NCBI GenBank assembly: GCA_905221605.1
Contig: CAJNDS010002655.1
Location: 124,001-188,000 of the forward strand
Direction: 5' to 3'
Source: Symbiodinium natans
Lineage: Eukaryota > Sar > Dinophyceae > Suessiales > Symbiodiniaceae
Length of the DNA stretch: 64,000 nt
Shown: in pieces, positions 34,143-43,135 of the stretch
How positions within the stretch are numbered: position 1 is the stretch's first letter
Layout of the letters: each line of letters begins with the position of its first letter
Program-made: the position numbers and the translations under genes
The notes under the pieces: model-generated
Told to the model about the DNA's origin: nothing
The model's database searches: none
The model's input: only the letters and a program-made list of their open reading frames with translations

Positions 34143-37100
34143 CAGGCGTTGTCCGGGAGAAGCTCCATGACCCGGTTCGCCAGGGGGTTCCGCTGAAGAC
34201 GATCCCGTCGGAACCGTCCCAGTACCATCTTCCACACCGAGAGGTCGCACATGTCCCGAAGATGGCGGTGAAGGTCTTGCTCCGCTTCGCCCACGGTGCC
34301 GATCTCGAGGAACAGAGCCACCTGGTCGCCCTCCATGTTGGCCGTCAGCTTCCGGCTGGGCTGACATCGTAGAACCGTCTCCCCCGTCAGAAGGCCTATC
34401 ACACTCTGCATTTTGCGTTGCCACCGCTCCAGCTTCATGGGCTCCCGATCCTGGTTGCGGAGTTCCTGGCGACTGTCGGGATCCCATTGCAAGTAGGGCC
34501 AACACGGATCGTCGTCCTCGTCCTTGACCAGCAACTGTGCCTGCACCGCGGACCGCATCGCGTCGTCGTTCTTCATCAGGATGTCCACGCGAGATTGCAA
34601 CTCCCGAAGCACTAGGCTGACCAGGATCACCCGTTTCGGATACTTGGCTTTGCCCATCTCCTTCTCTGTGTCGAACGTCTGTGACGCCGTGTACAGGGGG
34701 GATACGAGCGACTGGAGCTCCCCTGCGGATTTGATTTGCAAAAACATCACGTAGGCTTGATTGAGTCTTTGCGCCGCCAATGCATCTTCGTGTCGAATCG
34801 ATAGTCTCGCGATGGTGTGCACCAGATTGGTGAGCTGAGATTGCGATGACTGGGAGGTTCCGGCATTGGTCTTGGCCTTGCCCTTGCCCCTTCCAGGTCC
34901 CTTCTTCTGAAGCTTCGACGCTGCTTCCGTAACCAGCATTGGCGCCGTCTCCTGCGCCACCTCCTTTCTTTTGGAGCCTGCCATTGGTTCCATCTCCATC
35001 CCTGTTGCCGTCGATGGGGGACTCTGGTCGGATTGCTGAATCATCCTGGCTCCGAGACCCTGGAACGCTTTGGAGTAGGTGGACAGTTCGCTGCTGGTCG
35101 GGGGCTGAAATTGTAGCTCGGTCATGAAAGATCAGGTTCGAAAAGTAGACCTGCAGTAGAGTCGGGCACTTGTGTTTAGTATGCATGCTGGCCACTCCAC
35201 CGCAATATATACACGGAGCTGAAAGTACAAAAGGAACTACCAGCTTGGTGGCCCGCGTGCCGTACTTTTTCCAGAGGTCCTGATGGGATTTGACAAAGTG
35301 GGATCCAAAATCGTGCTTGTTAACCAGCCATTGCCTGCAGACCGCGCAGTGATGTTCAAGCTCCTGAAGCACGTCCTTGTGCCTGCAGAGAAAGCTCAGT
35401 CCACCTTTGCGAAATGATAGCTGAAAGTCATAATCCGACGCGACTGGAATTTTGTCTCGGACCTCAGTGGCACCGTGGTCGGGCAGGGCAGGAGGGAGGG
35501 CTACCGTTGAGCCTGTGGGAGCGGTGCATCGATTGAGTTTAATGTGGCGTCCCAAGCTACTCCAGGTGTTGAACTTGTTCAAGCAAAAACAGCATTGCGG
35601 CATGCCATCAACCCCATATCGGCGTATGTCTGCATTGATATCAGCAAAAGACCCCGTAGTGGCATCGCGCTCATGGTCAGTTGAGTGTTTTTTTGTGACG
35701 TGCTGTCGCATGGCTGCCTGAGTATTAAAGTATATGCCACATTCTGGACATGAGAAACCTTCCTGCAACGGGATGTGCACTAGAGTGGTGTCGTGTTTTC
35801 GGTGGTACGTAGCCTCCAGGGCGAGCTGTTGGAACTCCATAATCCGGTCATGCAAAATGGCCTCAATCATTGGGTCTTTCATGATATCATCTGGCTCAAT
35901 CTGTCTGTACAGTTGTTGAAGATTGAGAAGTCGACTTGATGCCAGCTTGTGCAAGTGCTGAAGTGGCTCTGGGAGGCCCACTCTCTGTAATAGATCCAAC
36001 GATCGTTCTCCCGTAAGATGAACTGGTGAATTGGATATGGCCCGAATCTGTTTGATCCATGCAATCGCAAACATGTCCGCTGATGTTTTGGTTAGGCCCG
36101 TACTCAGTAATCCGTACGTCATCGCTGGAAGAATAGCACAGCGCCATAGTCGTATTCGATGATGTAGCCGAAGGATCTTTCGGGCGTTGACCAGTTTTCG
36201 CAGCCGATCGTAGTTCGCCCTTCCAACCGCGATACGGTGGCGCATGGTTTGTTCTTCGAAGCTCGTGTACGACAACACTATACCCATGTAGTGAAGCTGA
36301 GATACCAGTGGGATAAGCTCCTCTGTCATAGTGTTCTCTTCGCGGATCGGTACCTTCAGATGTTTTTCGTCCTTGACAAGTTCAATGCAGGTGCGCTTGA
36401 TCCGTTCGGAGCCTTTTCCCTGCACATGCAATATGGCCTTGGATTTGTTGGCATTGACCTGTAAGCCAAATTTACGAAGCAGCTGAAGGAGCTTACCCAG
36501 AGATTGAAGGGCATCATGAAGATCAGTTGGTGAGGTCAGCTCCCAGCATATGTGTTTGTCGTCAGCGAACATGGACAGCATTCCGGTGGGAGAGTGCAAG
36601 CCACCAATAGCCTCAAATTCCTGATAGAGGAGTCCAGTGAATACCGACCATACAATCGGCGAGAGGCAGCAGCCCTGGCGAACGCCCCGTCCTGCATTAA
36701 CTAGGAGTCGGGTGCGTTTGTATGTGAGTTCGTATACCGTACCCTGGATCCATTGAGCAATGGCAGAGCATAGGCCGTCTGGAGCACCGGTTCGACGAAC
36801 GGCTTCCATAACCAAGGACCATGGGCCTGTGTCAAAGGCTTGAGATAAGTCCAGGGATACCTGGAGGCCTGCTCGAAAATCTGTCGTGCTCGTCCCTTGT
36901 CTGAGATGATGCAGGTTGTAGGCTTGACCTTGTATGGTGGTACGAACTGATCGACAGTGTTGTACGGCACGCATCAATGCACACATAACATCACGGCCTG
37001 GGAGATATGCGTATTGCGGGATCCTGCGCAAGTATCTCAAAGCATAGGGTTTGAAGTGCTGGGCCAGAATCGACGTGTACGCTTTGGAGAGTGGGTCTTG

Positions 37101-39341
37101 TAAGCCAATGGGACGTAGAGATGTAAGGGGGCCTACTGGCTTGCCAGGTTTCTGAAGTAGGGCCACGGAGGTCATAAGCCATGATGTAGGGTATCGAATG
37201 TCCGCCGTCTCGATGCCTTTTTGTCCGGCTAGCCACTGTCCAAGTGCTGGTGCAGCTATTTTCCAGAAAGGTGCAGGAGGAAGGTGTGGGCTGACCGCTT
37301 TGCGTGGGCGAATCGCACATACGGCCTGTTGGATTTCGTTCGCCGTTATACTGAAAGTTGACTCATCACGTGGTAGAACCGCAGCGGTGCACAACGGGGG
37401 TGATTCCCACTGTAGTGGAGGATGCCATACTCCCTCAAAGTGCTTCCGAAGATGTTCTTCTTCGTCGAGTTCTGAAATAATCATTCCTTCTGCATCCCGT
37501 ATTTGCACTTGTTGACGTCGAGACTTGGGAGCCAGTTTGCGAACGAGTTTGTAGAGAGCCACCGTGTTGGATGCATTAGCCGCCTCTTCAGCCATCTCCA
37601 GATAAGTTTGGAAACGCTCTCTTTTCAATCTTCGACCAACCTTTTGGGATTCCTTGCGCATTTTGTGGTATTGCACAAGGTGCCTCCAGCGACGTAGTAG
37701 TCCACGGAGTGGCGAGCCCATCATAGCGCCTGTCTTGGCTGCCTTGTAATGGCCCCACATTGTTTTGATGTATTGCTTCAACTCAACTTGTTGTGGTGTG
37801 GGTGGGTGCCTCTCTGGAACTGTTAGAAAATAGCGGCTGCAAAGATCGTGCAACAGTATCGGGATGTCATCACACCGATCGAGGGGCAAGGTGCTGAGTG
37901 ACTCCTTCATGTGGGCCTGGATGGTTTGGGAGATCACACCAGGGTTCTGCACCTCCTGCAGGATGGCCGTAATATCGTATTTGGGACTGGTTCGTTGTTG
38001 CCAAGTAGGCTTGGGCACGTGAACTGTGCCCAAGACGGGGTAGTGCTTCGTGTCCCTCCAAGCGCCAACAATGAAGTCATGTTTAGGCATGGCTTGCTTG
38101 GCTAGTCCAGTGGCTTGGGACTGCCTGGTAAATACAGAGTCAATCTGAGTTTTGTACTTCAGATGGGTAAAGGTATGTGGCCGTCGTCCGCGCCATGTAT
38201 TCAGTGCACATAGTGCATGTTTGCGAACCACCTCCAGAAACTGCTCGACATCTTTAGCAATTTGGGCGTCCAAGGGTGCTCGTAGGCAGGTGGCCGAGCC
38301 TACGTATGGTTCTTCTCTGCGAAGTTGTAAGTTAAAGTCACCAGCCACCAAAACTTGATGCTCAACCGCCAGGGAACACAGGATCTTATCCAGGTTGCGA
38401 TACAGTTGTGATCGCTTGAGATAGTGGGATTCCGGTTGTTGAAAAGATACTGCTTGATTATAGCAGTTCAGAATGTCCAGGATGCCCTTGCTGTGCGTGA
38501 TACGAATATGATCCAAGCGACCCTGAAGTACACGGCGTACCCGAACCTCCTTGGTGGTCACATGTGGTATATTGATCAGGGTCAACAGTCCTGCTGATTT
38601 ATCTTTTTCTGCATGTCCCGAGGAGATATGCATCCATCCTTTGGATTCCCATTCGCTCGTAATACTCCAGTGGGACTCCTGCAGAAATACAACATGGGGT
38701 CTTTGCTGTGGTGGTAACTCGTCCAGCCACTGAATAAGTTCTGGTAGCAGCATGTTACCAAGGCCACTGCAGTTCCATGTCATGTATCTCAGCGTCATGT
38801 GGCCGGGCCGACGACTCCAGTTGTGTAGCGGTCGTCTGCCTTCAGTGAAACTACGAAAACAAGTATTGCGCATTCCGAGACTCTGTGCTGTATGCAATCT
38901 ACCCCTGTACATGGTTTCGCCAGCCTTTCCCTCGGAAATGCGTTTCTGCACTCTCATCCTCGCTCTTCGGAAAGATCGTTTGCAGGCCTGCGTGTTTGTG
39001 AAGCTGACAGGACGATCATAACCGAGATCGTGCACGTTCCCGGGTCCCGGAAGACGAGTACCCGGTTCAGCCTCCCGGACGGAGGAGGCCACCCTCGGTT
39101 CTACGACAGCTGTTGCAGCATATATACAAGAAGAAAGCACGAGGAGCCGCAACCATGCACCGCAAGTAGGTAGACCTTGAAAGCTGTCGCCTCGGGACTT
39201 GGGACCCGAGCGGCTCTTACTCTGGAATCCTCCTGAGATAAACCATTGAAAGAAACTTGTAGTCTGCTTAGCTTCACGCGTGGAGCATAAGGCTGTAATG
39301 ATAAGAATGTACGCACCGAGCTGGCCGCATGCTGCCATCAT
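33363..39341 (-). CDS. ORF2: APE endonuclease-reverse transcriptase with zinc-finger tail
   Basis: The frame is open from about 40739 to the stop at 33365-33363. I place the start at the ATG pair 39341/39338, giving a hydrophobic N terminus (AACGQLGAYILIITALCS); ATG 38798 at the endonuclease is an alternative. Domains in order: APE endonuclease with RYMTWNCSGLGN, VVFLQESHW, VAGDFN (38342-38331), KTQIDSVFT and KHYPVLG; reverse transcriptase with LDLSQAFD (near 36845), GVRQGCCLSP (near 36675) and FADD (36569-36558), all catalytic residues present; then C2H2 fingers FSCPECGIYFNTQAAMRQH (near 35735) and HCAVCRQWLVNKHDF (near 35345), a C2HC finger (near 35575) and a CCHC-like cluster (near 35205). 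It nicks target DNA and primes reverse transcription there. Downstream of about 35125 the frame overlaps the 327-aa ORF and ends in the protease; the authentic ORF2 end may be near 35125. Confidence 0.88.
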   Translation of the reverse strand: MMAACGQLGAYILIITALCSTREAKQTTSFFQWFISGGFQSKSRSGPKSRGDSFQGLPTCGAWLRLLVLSSCIYAATAVVEPRVASSVREAEPGTRLPGPGNVHDLGYDRPVSFTNTQACKRSFRRARMRVQKRISEGKAGETMYRGRLHTAQSLGMRNTCFRSFTEGRRPLHNWSRRPGHMTLRYMTWNCSGLGNMLLPELIQWLDELPPQQRPHVVFLQESHWSITSEWESKGWMHISSGHAEKDKSAGLLTLINIPHVTTKEVRVRRVLQGRLDHIRITHSKGILDILNCYNQAVSFQQPESHYLKRSQLYRNLDKILCSLAVEHQVLVAGDFNLQLRREEPYVGSATCLRAPLDAQIAKDVEQFLEVVRKHALCALNTWRGRRPHTFTHLKYKTQIDSVFTRQSQATGLAKQAMPKHDFIVGAWRDTKHYPVLGTVHVPKPTWQQRTSPKYDITAILQEVQNPGVISQTIQAHMKESLSTLPLDRCDDIPILLHDLCSRYFLTVPERHPPTPQQVELKQYIKTMWGHYKAAKTGAMMGSPLRGLLRRWRHLVQYHKMRKESQKVGRRLKRERFQTYLEMAEEAANASNTVALYKLVRKLAPKSRRQQVQIRDAEGMIISELDEEEHLRKHFEGVWHPPLQWESPPLCTAAVLPRDESTFSITANEIQQAVCAIRPRKAVSPHLPPAPFWKIAAPALGQWLAGQKGIETADIRYPTSWLMTSVALLQKPGKPVGPLTSLRPIGLQDPLSKAYTSILAQHFKPYALRYLRRIPQYAYLPGRDVMCALMRAVQHCRSVRTTIQGQAYNLHHLRQGTSTTDFRAGLQVSLDLSQAFDTGPWSLVMEAVRRTGAPDGLCSAIAQWIQGTVYELTYKRTRLLVNAGRGVRQGCCLSPIVWSVFTGLLYQEFEAIGGLHSPTGMLSMFADDKHICWELTSPTDLHDALQSLGKLLQLLRKFGLQVNANKSKAILHVQGKGSERIKRTCIELVKDEKHLKVPIREENTMTEELIPLVSQLHYMGIVLSYTSFEEQTMRHRIAVGRANYDRLRKLVNARKILRLHHRIRLWRCAILPAMTYGLLSTGLTKTSADMFAIAWIKQIRAISNSPVHLTGERSLDLLQRVGLPEPLQHLHKLASSRLLNLQQLYRQIEPDDIMKDPMIEAILHDRIMEFQQLALEATYHRKHDTTLVHIPLQEGFSCPECGIYFNTQAAMRQHVTKKHSTDHERDATTGSFADINADIRRYGVDGMPQCCFCLNKFNTWSSLGRHIKLNRCTAPTGSTVALPPALPDHGATEVRDKIPVASDYDFQLSFRKGGLSFLCRHKDVLQELEHHCAVCRQWLVNKHDFGSHFVKSHQDLWKKYGTRATKLVVPFVLSAPCIYCGGVASMHTKHKCPTLLQVYFSNLIFHDRATISAPDQQRTVHLLQSVPGSRSQDDSAIRPESPIDGNRDGDGTNGRLQKKGGGAGDGANAGYGSSVEASEEGTWKGQGQGQDQCRNLPVIAISAHQSGAHHRETIDSTRRCIGGAKTQSSLRDVFANQIRRGAPVARIPPVHGVTDVRHREGDGQSQVSETGDPGQPSASGVAISRGHPDEERRRDAVRGAGTVAGQGRGRRSVLALLAMGSRQSPGTPQPGSGAHEAGAVATQNAECDRPSDGGDGSTMSAQPEADGQHGGRPGGSVPRDRHRGRSGARPSPPSSGHVRPLGVEDGTGTVPTGSSSAEPPGEPGHGASPGQRLMTAAALPILQNTGNTCYQNALLLCIWWLRRHFHESMGGLLLTVQQRVAETNGRLCDIEEWSRILAIWGRPGTQQDVVEFLMFLLEYVTIPGLGGSIHSYDPTSALVDVIDLTSAPIILHIGRHRSLPAMIQEWHQTTEGLQFLIHPPRILFLQVMRFSLQHGRIRKNNVRLKIPDSLLIPTLVENRKALRSYHVVSGVYHLGNSPQSGHYRAFFHEFQSGCDGDIRRYTSDDGVSVAELSSNEAEVLMRNFYLLALVGD
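34140..34144 (-). promoter_or_regulatory. TGATG stop-start overlap
   Basis: The stop TGA of the 327-aa ORF (34144-34142) shares its A with the ATG of the protease ORF (34142-34140). Such overlaps allow termination-reinitiation between ORFs of some non-LTR elements, for example the UAAUG of SART1. Confidence 0.7.
34142..35125 (-). CDS. 327-aa helical retrotransposon protein
   Basis: ATG-started ORF in a frame different from ORF2, overlapping the open ORF2 frame. It has a basic patch (QKKGPGRGKGKAK, residues about 93-105), then a long mixed-charge helical region (ARLSIRHEDALAAQRLNQ; PKRVILVSLVLRELQSRVDIL) and a C terminus with LHRHLRDMCDLSVWKMVLGR. Composition is far more protein-like than the Gly/Gln/Arg-rich overlapping ORF2 frame. 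I recall similar HED-type helical segments in dinoflagellate retroelement proteins but cannot name a domain. It may bind nucleic acid or act as a structural protein. It ends on the protease start codon. Confidence 0.7.
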   Translation of the reverse strand: MTELQFQPPTSSELSTYSKAFQGLGARMIQQSDQSPPSTATGMEMEPMAGSKRKEVAQETAPMLVTEAASKLQKKGPGRGKGKAKTNAGTSQSSQSQLTNLVHTIARLSIRHEDALAAQRLNQAYVMFLQIKSAGELQSLVSPLYTASQTFDTEKEMGKAKYPKRVILVSLVLRELQSRVDILMKNDDAMRSAVQAQLLVKDEDDDPCWPYLQWDPDSRQELRNQDREPMKLERWQRKMQSVIGLLTGETVLRCQPSRKLTANMEGDQVALFLEIGTVGEAEQDLHRHLRDMCDLSVWKMVLGRFRRDRLQRNPLANRVMELLPDNA

Positions 39342-39540
39342 GTAGTACTCGAGAAAATACCAGACCTTACGCGCTCCGGCTGCGAGAGTCGATGCACAAT
39401 GCTGACGCTGAGGGAAACCACGTCTCATACGCCTCGTACATGCTTTATAGCGGAAGCGGGCCCATGGATGCGATCTGCTTTTTACTCCCCATAGCCGATC
39501 AAGTGCTCTGAAAGTGGTCGTCTGCCACCTCGTGGCTCTG

Positions 39541-40293
39541 TTAGTCCTCAGCACGAGGCGGGGTTCTCTCTGACGTGATCTGCGATGGCATCGAGGTTGT
39601 CGACATTGGCAGCGATGTTCCCCGAACCACTCTGACCGGCTCCAATACCACGTCGTGATGCGCTGTGAGTGCTCCATCCACATTGTGCACAAACCCCTGC
39701 CTGAGATGGAAGAACCAACTGCGTGTCGGTTGCCCGGCGACGGATATAGTCGGACCCTCGTTGAACTCCAAGTGCCAGGTTTGCAGCCGTTGCCCCACAT
39801 CCGCAATTGGTGGGTGGCCCACTCCGAAGCCCACTGTACCCGGAATCGAGAGTGGTGGCGCCCCTGTTGGGGGGGGTGGCCCACCGCGTGATAGGAAGGG
39901 TCGTGGCGTAGTGGTCGAGGTGACTGGTCGCGGATTCCAGGGTGCTTTGGCCGGTGTAGAGGGAGTCGTGGCTTGTGGTATATCGGCTGAGGCTCCCCGT
40001 CCCGTGCTGATGCCGGAGTCCATGCTGGCTGTCTCGGGCCTGGGAGTCGGCATGGAAGGTTTGGGAATATCGGCTGAGGCTCTACTCCCCGTGGAGGTGC
40101 CGGCCCCTCGTCCTGCAACGTGGTGTCTGGAGGTGGCGTCGCCATCTTCCGCTGGTGTCTCCGAAGGGCTGTCGAAGATTTCTCTTTCCATCCTTGCGTA
40201 GGAGTCATCTGAGATGTCGTCTTCACTGAGTCGTGACTTCCTTCGCTTCGATGGCGGGGTCGCCGGGTGGTTCGCCCTTCTTTTGGGGGACAT
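39541..40293 (-). CDS. 250-aa small basic/acidic retrotransposon ORF
   Basis: ATG-started ORF between ORF1 and ORF2. N terminus MSPKRRANHPATPPSKRRKS resembles a nuclear localisation signal, followed by an acidic part (SEDDISDDSYARMEREIFD), a Pro/Thr/Ser-rich middle and a C-terminal segment (TWHLEFNEGPTISVAGQPT; SWFFHLRQGFVHNVDGAL). It overlaps the open upstream part of the ORF2 frame but is more protein-like than that frame. No family recognised. Confidence 0.65.
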   Translation of the reverse strand: MSPKRRANHPATPPSKRRKSRLSEDDISDDSYARMEREIFDSPSETPAEDGDATSRHHVAGRGAGTSTGSRASADIPKPSMPTPRPETASMDSGISTGRGASADIPQATTPSTPAKAPWNPRPVTSTTTPRPFLSRGGPPPPTGAPPLSIPGTVGFGVGHPPIADVGQRLQTWHLEFNEGPTISVAGQPTRSWFFHLRQGFVHNVDGALTAHHDVVLEPVRVVRGTSLPMSTTSMPSQITSERTPPRAED

Positions 40294-40693
40294 TGTGCAG
40301 GGACGGTGGTAGAAGTATAGGCAGCAGTCCTGGCTACCGGGCTGTCAAGATCAGTTTGCTGAGCCTGGTATATTGCGAGGGGAGAACCGGCATTGGCGCG
40401 CTCACACATGATATGATAATGATATGAGTCAGCAACTGCAATCATCCGACATACTGGCTGCGGCTGCACATGGTCGTTGGTGCAAGAGCTTGGGTCCAGA
40501 CCATAATGTAATCTCGCTGTGTGTCGAGATGATTCCAATAATGTCGGAAGCGTTACCTGGTGCAATACGCAGTGAAGTGGCAAATACTCGCATTCCGGAA
40601 GCACACGGGACCTGTGATAGTGGGACGGACTGCGTCTGTAGATGTTACCCGCCATGAACTGGACGTCTGTCCTGCAATAGCATGGAGTTGTGT

Positions 40694-42178
40694 TCACATC
40701 GAATACCCTTGCGCGTATGGCAGCCAATGCATAGTGCACTGTAAGTGCGGTATACTTTTCCGGCTGGGCAGAAATAAATCCATTTGTACAGATTCCCCAG
40801 CTTTATCCGATACTGCGTTGGTATCGGCCGAGGTCTGGTTGTCCGAGGATGCTGGTTGATCTGGGGCTGTAGCATCGACTTCCGCTTCCGCCTCCCGTTC
40901 GACTGAGTTCCCATGATTATGGGCTGTAGCGTCGTCCACCTTTTCTTCGACACCGACATCCGGGATGGTAGCTTCCGGTTCAACGGAGATAGTCGCCCCA
41001 TCCCGCGCCTCACCGTTTTCCAAGTTCGCATCCTGCTGGACGACTTCCTCCGCTTCCACAGGGCGGGGTGGTCTCTCATCAGGAGGTGTCTCGGCCTCTG
41101 TCGCTGAGGTAGCTTGAAGACGCTGTAGTTGACGGAGTCGTCGTTCTTTAGCCTGTTGTTGTAATTCCTGTAGGGACAAAGCGTAGGCCTCAGTCGGAGA
41201 GACGACCCGACACTCCTTGTAGCCCCTCGGCTTGTTGGAGGTGATCAGCATGGTGCCCGTGGGAAACTCCTTCACTCGAGTGCGCTCCTTTGCCTTGGCT
41301 TTTGATTTCACTCTGGTCTTCTTCACCGTCTTCTTCGGGACCGGGCGTACTTCTGTTTCCGACACTTGCTTGGCCTTCTTCTCATCCTTCTGCTTCTTCC
41401 TGTGTGTAAGCATCGTAGAGATACTGGCCAGGCGGCGCTCCTCCGCCTCCTGTTCGACTAAGGCAGTGCTCTGGCGGCTGGAGGCTGCGCCAGCAGAGCC
41501 ATCAGGTTTTCTTCGCTCCTTGCGTTCCAGAGGTCGTACACGATGAATGCGATGAGGTCTGATCCCACCTGGTGACCTCTTCGCCGGCTCAGGTGCCACT
41601 AGCTCGCATTCTCGCGGGGGCTGTCGCGCCTCTCGAAGAATCACCGGAGCTGCCGGCTCCAGGGAACGGTCTCGTGATACTGATCCAACAACCCTAATGA
41701 TAGTGGTCGAGGAGCTGTTGCTGGAGGAAGAGGTTGTCGGTGAGCGAGCTGTGTTATGAGCACAGGGTCGATGCCGTGGAGAAGGTGAAATAGGCCGTAG
41801 TGGACATGTGTGTCTCGGTGATGGTGACTGTGATGGTGATACCATAACTGCTTCCATCGAGGCCGGGCTAGGGTCGTTGTCGAAGTGTATGCTACGAGGC
41901 CAGCGAAAGAATCCACCATCCTCACCTGTGTGCAGTTCTCTAGCATCGTCCGGTGTTGGTGACTGTGAGGGTGTTCTTTGCCGGGCTGCCCTCTGTGGTC
42001 GATGCCGGGGTAGTGGTCGTCGTCCTGGTGCTCCACATAGCCTGGGTAACGGTGATCGCACCGGTTGAGGATCTCGGCGCCTCAGAGGAACTCTGCTTCT
42101 GGTACGGCTTCTGGAAGAATCCATACGTGAGGAGCGATACCCATGGCGAGGTAGTGGACTGCGTCCGCGATTGGCCAT
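40694..42178 (-). CDS. ORF1: RS-rich basic retrotransposon protein
   Basis: 494 residues from the ATG at 42178 (MANRGRSPLPRHGYRSS); the same frame is open further upstream, but that part lacks protein character. Features in order: Arg/Ser-Pro-rich region with SRSRTRSR and SQSPSPRH, a Ser/Thr run, a charged region with KKTVKKTRVKSKAKAKER, a Gln/Leu/Arg helical segment (LSLQELQQQAKERRLRQLQR), and an acidic Glu/Asp/Ala C terminus. RS-rich basic ORF1 proteins bind element RNA; that role is inferred. Its start resembles the MANSPRSPRR segment of the left-edge ORF, tying the two elements together. The end overlaps the extreme 5' part of the open ORF2 frame by 46 bp. Confidence 0.75.
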   Translation of the reverse strand: MANRGRSPLPRHGYRSSRMDSSRSRTRSRVPLRRRDPQPVRSPLPRLCGAPGRRPLPRHRPQRAARQRTPSQSPTPDDARELHTGEDGGFFRWPRSIHFDNDPSPASMEAVMVSPSQSPSPRHTCPLRPISPSPRHRPCAHNTARSPTTSSSSNSSSTTIIRVVGSVSRDRSLEPAAPVILREARQPPRECELVAPEPAKRSPGGIRPHRIHRVRPLERKERRKPDGSAGAASSRQSTALVEQEAEERRLASISTMLTHRKKQKDEKKAKQVSETEVRPVPKKTVKKTRVKSKAKAKERTRVKEFPTGTMLITSNKPRGYKECRVVSPTEAYALSLQELQQQAKERRLRQLQRLQATSATEAETPPDERPPRPVEAEEVVQQDANLENGEARDGATISVEPEATIPDVGVEEKVDDATAHNHGNSVEREAEAEVDATAPDQPASSDNQTSADTNAVSDKAGESVQMDLFLPSRKSIPHLQCTMHWLPYAQGYSM

Positions 42179-42518
42179 GGTATAGCGCTCCAAGGTATAT
42201 GGGGATTGAGAGATGGGAAATAATGCATACCAGGACGATAGGTTACACCAAATGCCAGTTGCTTTGCTTATATGAGGGGCTTTGCAACAGCAACCGCTTG
42301 TTTGCTTTGAGCAACTGATACAATAAGTCTGTTGTGTACAGTCCATGGCAGAGAACGAAAGCTGTACCGTGCAGACGAGCTGTGAAGCAGTTGAATTGCA
42401 AAGGTCCTGCCGCTGCTCAATAGTTGTCCACCATGTACTTCCATCAAGTCGCCCCATTATACCAGCACGACGCCTGAAGCAGCAGGAAGCGTGTGTAGTA
42501 CCAGTACCATCTTTGTGA

Positions 42519-42815
42519 TTAATCGTTGTCCCCACTGAGCCCGTGGCAAGTAAGGCATAAGCTCGCGACATCATCGGGGTGGTGCCTATACATGGTTGCC
42601 AGATAGCGCATGTATAAGTCTCTGTCCAGCACCTGTTCGGCAAAGTGAAATAATCCACTGACGTGCTCGCTGTCCGTAAGAGCTGAGGCCAGGGCTTGTA
42701 CATAGTGCTGACAGGACTGGCTGGTGCCAACATACGCGTCTGCAATAATCTCCAAGAGACATGCCCTGTACTGCCATTGCTTGCTTGTTGCAACAGTTGC
42801 ATCACCACCAGATAT
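42519..42815 (-). CDS. Leader ORF of the retrotransposon, no early ATG
   Basis: An open frame of 98 codons whose translation is helical and protein-like (YVQALASALTDSEHVSGLFH; FAEQVLDRDLYMRYLATMYR) but whose first ATG is late (DLYM). A segment with similar character lies upstream of the MANSPRS Met in the left element (QNLPRALYLQLQWKTHWPEF). Possibly a domain lost from, or spliced or shifted into, ORF1. Weak evidence. Confidence 0.35.
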   Translation of the reverse strand: MSGGDATVATSKQWQYRACLLEIIADAYVGTSQSCQHYVQALASALTDSEHVSGLFHFAEQVLDRDLYMRYLATMYRHHPDDVASLCLTCHGLSGDND

Positions 42816-43095
42816 TTAAGTGGCCGGACCTGCTTGCCATTGCCATGGCAGGATCATAATACCAGCCCATAGAGCCAGCATCATGTTTTCCAGAAGCATG
42901 CTCGCCATCCATGAAAGAAAATACAGCAGCGGCGTGTGAAAAAGAAGGACTTAAACAGCGCGCCTTCTATGGCAACAATGCAGTAAGACGGTGACTACTT
43001 CACAATGAGGTCGCATACTGGAAGAACCCAAAGACAGCTTGACGAAATAGAGTACCGGACACTGTAGGAGCAAAGTCGAACATGCAAAAGACCCA

Positions 43096-43132
43096 GTTCT
43101 CGGAGGAAAGCGCAAAAAATCGAGCCGAGAAC
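43096..43132. other. 8-bp hairpin at the 5' end of the retrotransposon
   Basis: GTTCTCGG (43096-43103) and CCGAGAAC (43125-43132) are exact complements around 21 nt, ending three bases from the element border. Confidence 0.55.
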
Positions 43133-43135
43133 CTT

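Larger units (their letters stand above)
32712..43135 (-). mobile_element. 10.4-kb multi-ORF non-LTR retrotransposon
   Basis: Boundaries follow from comparing split repeat copy B with copy A; the gap is 10,424 bp flanked by a 10-bp target duplication. Transcription would run on the minus strand. Order 5' to 3': about 950-bp leader with a helical ORF, ORF1 (RS-rich, basic), a 250-aa ORF, APE endonuclease-reverse transcriptase ORF2 with zinc fingers, a 327-aa ORF, a ubiquitin-protease ORF and a 650-bp 3' region with hydrophobic ORFs. There is no LTR and no long poly(A); the minus strand ends CAAAAAGTT. All main ORFs are intact, so insertion may be young. Confidence 0.88.

Noticed and set aside
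39342-40739. First 466 codons of the 2,458-codon frame as part of ORF2
   Set aside because: No ATG at its start, no domains, and the 250-aa ORF over most of it is more protein-like. Kept only as a note on frame openness.
42179-42808. N-terminal 210 codons of the longest reading over ORF1
   Set aside because: Starts at a GTG, has Cys/Trp-rich non-protein character, and another frame (42519-42815) reads better; the ATG at 42178 is preferred.
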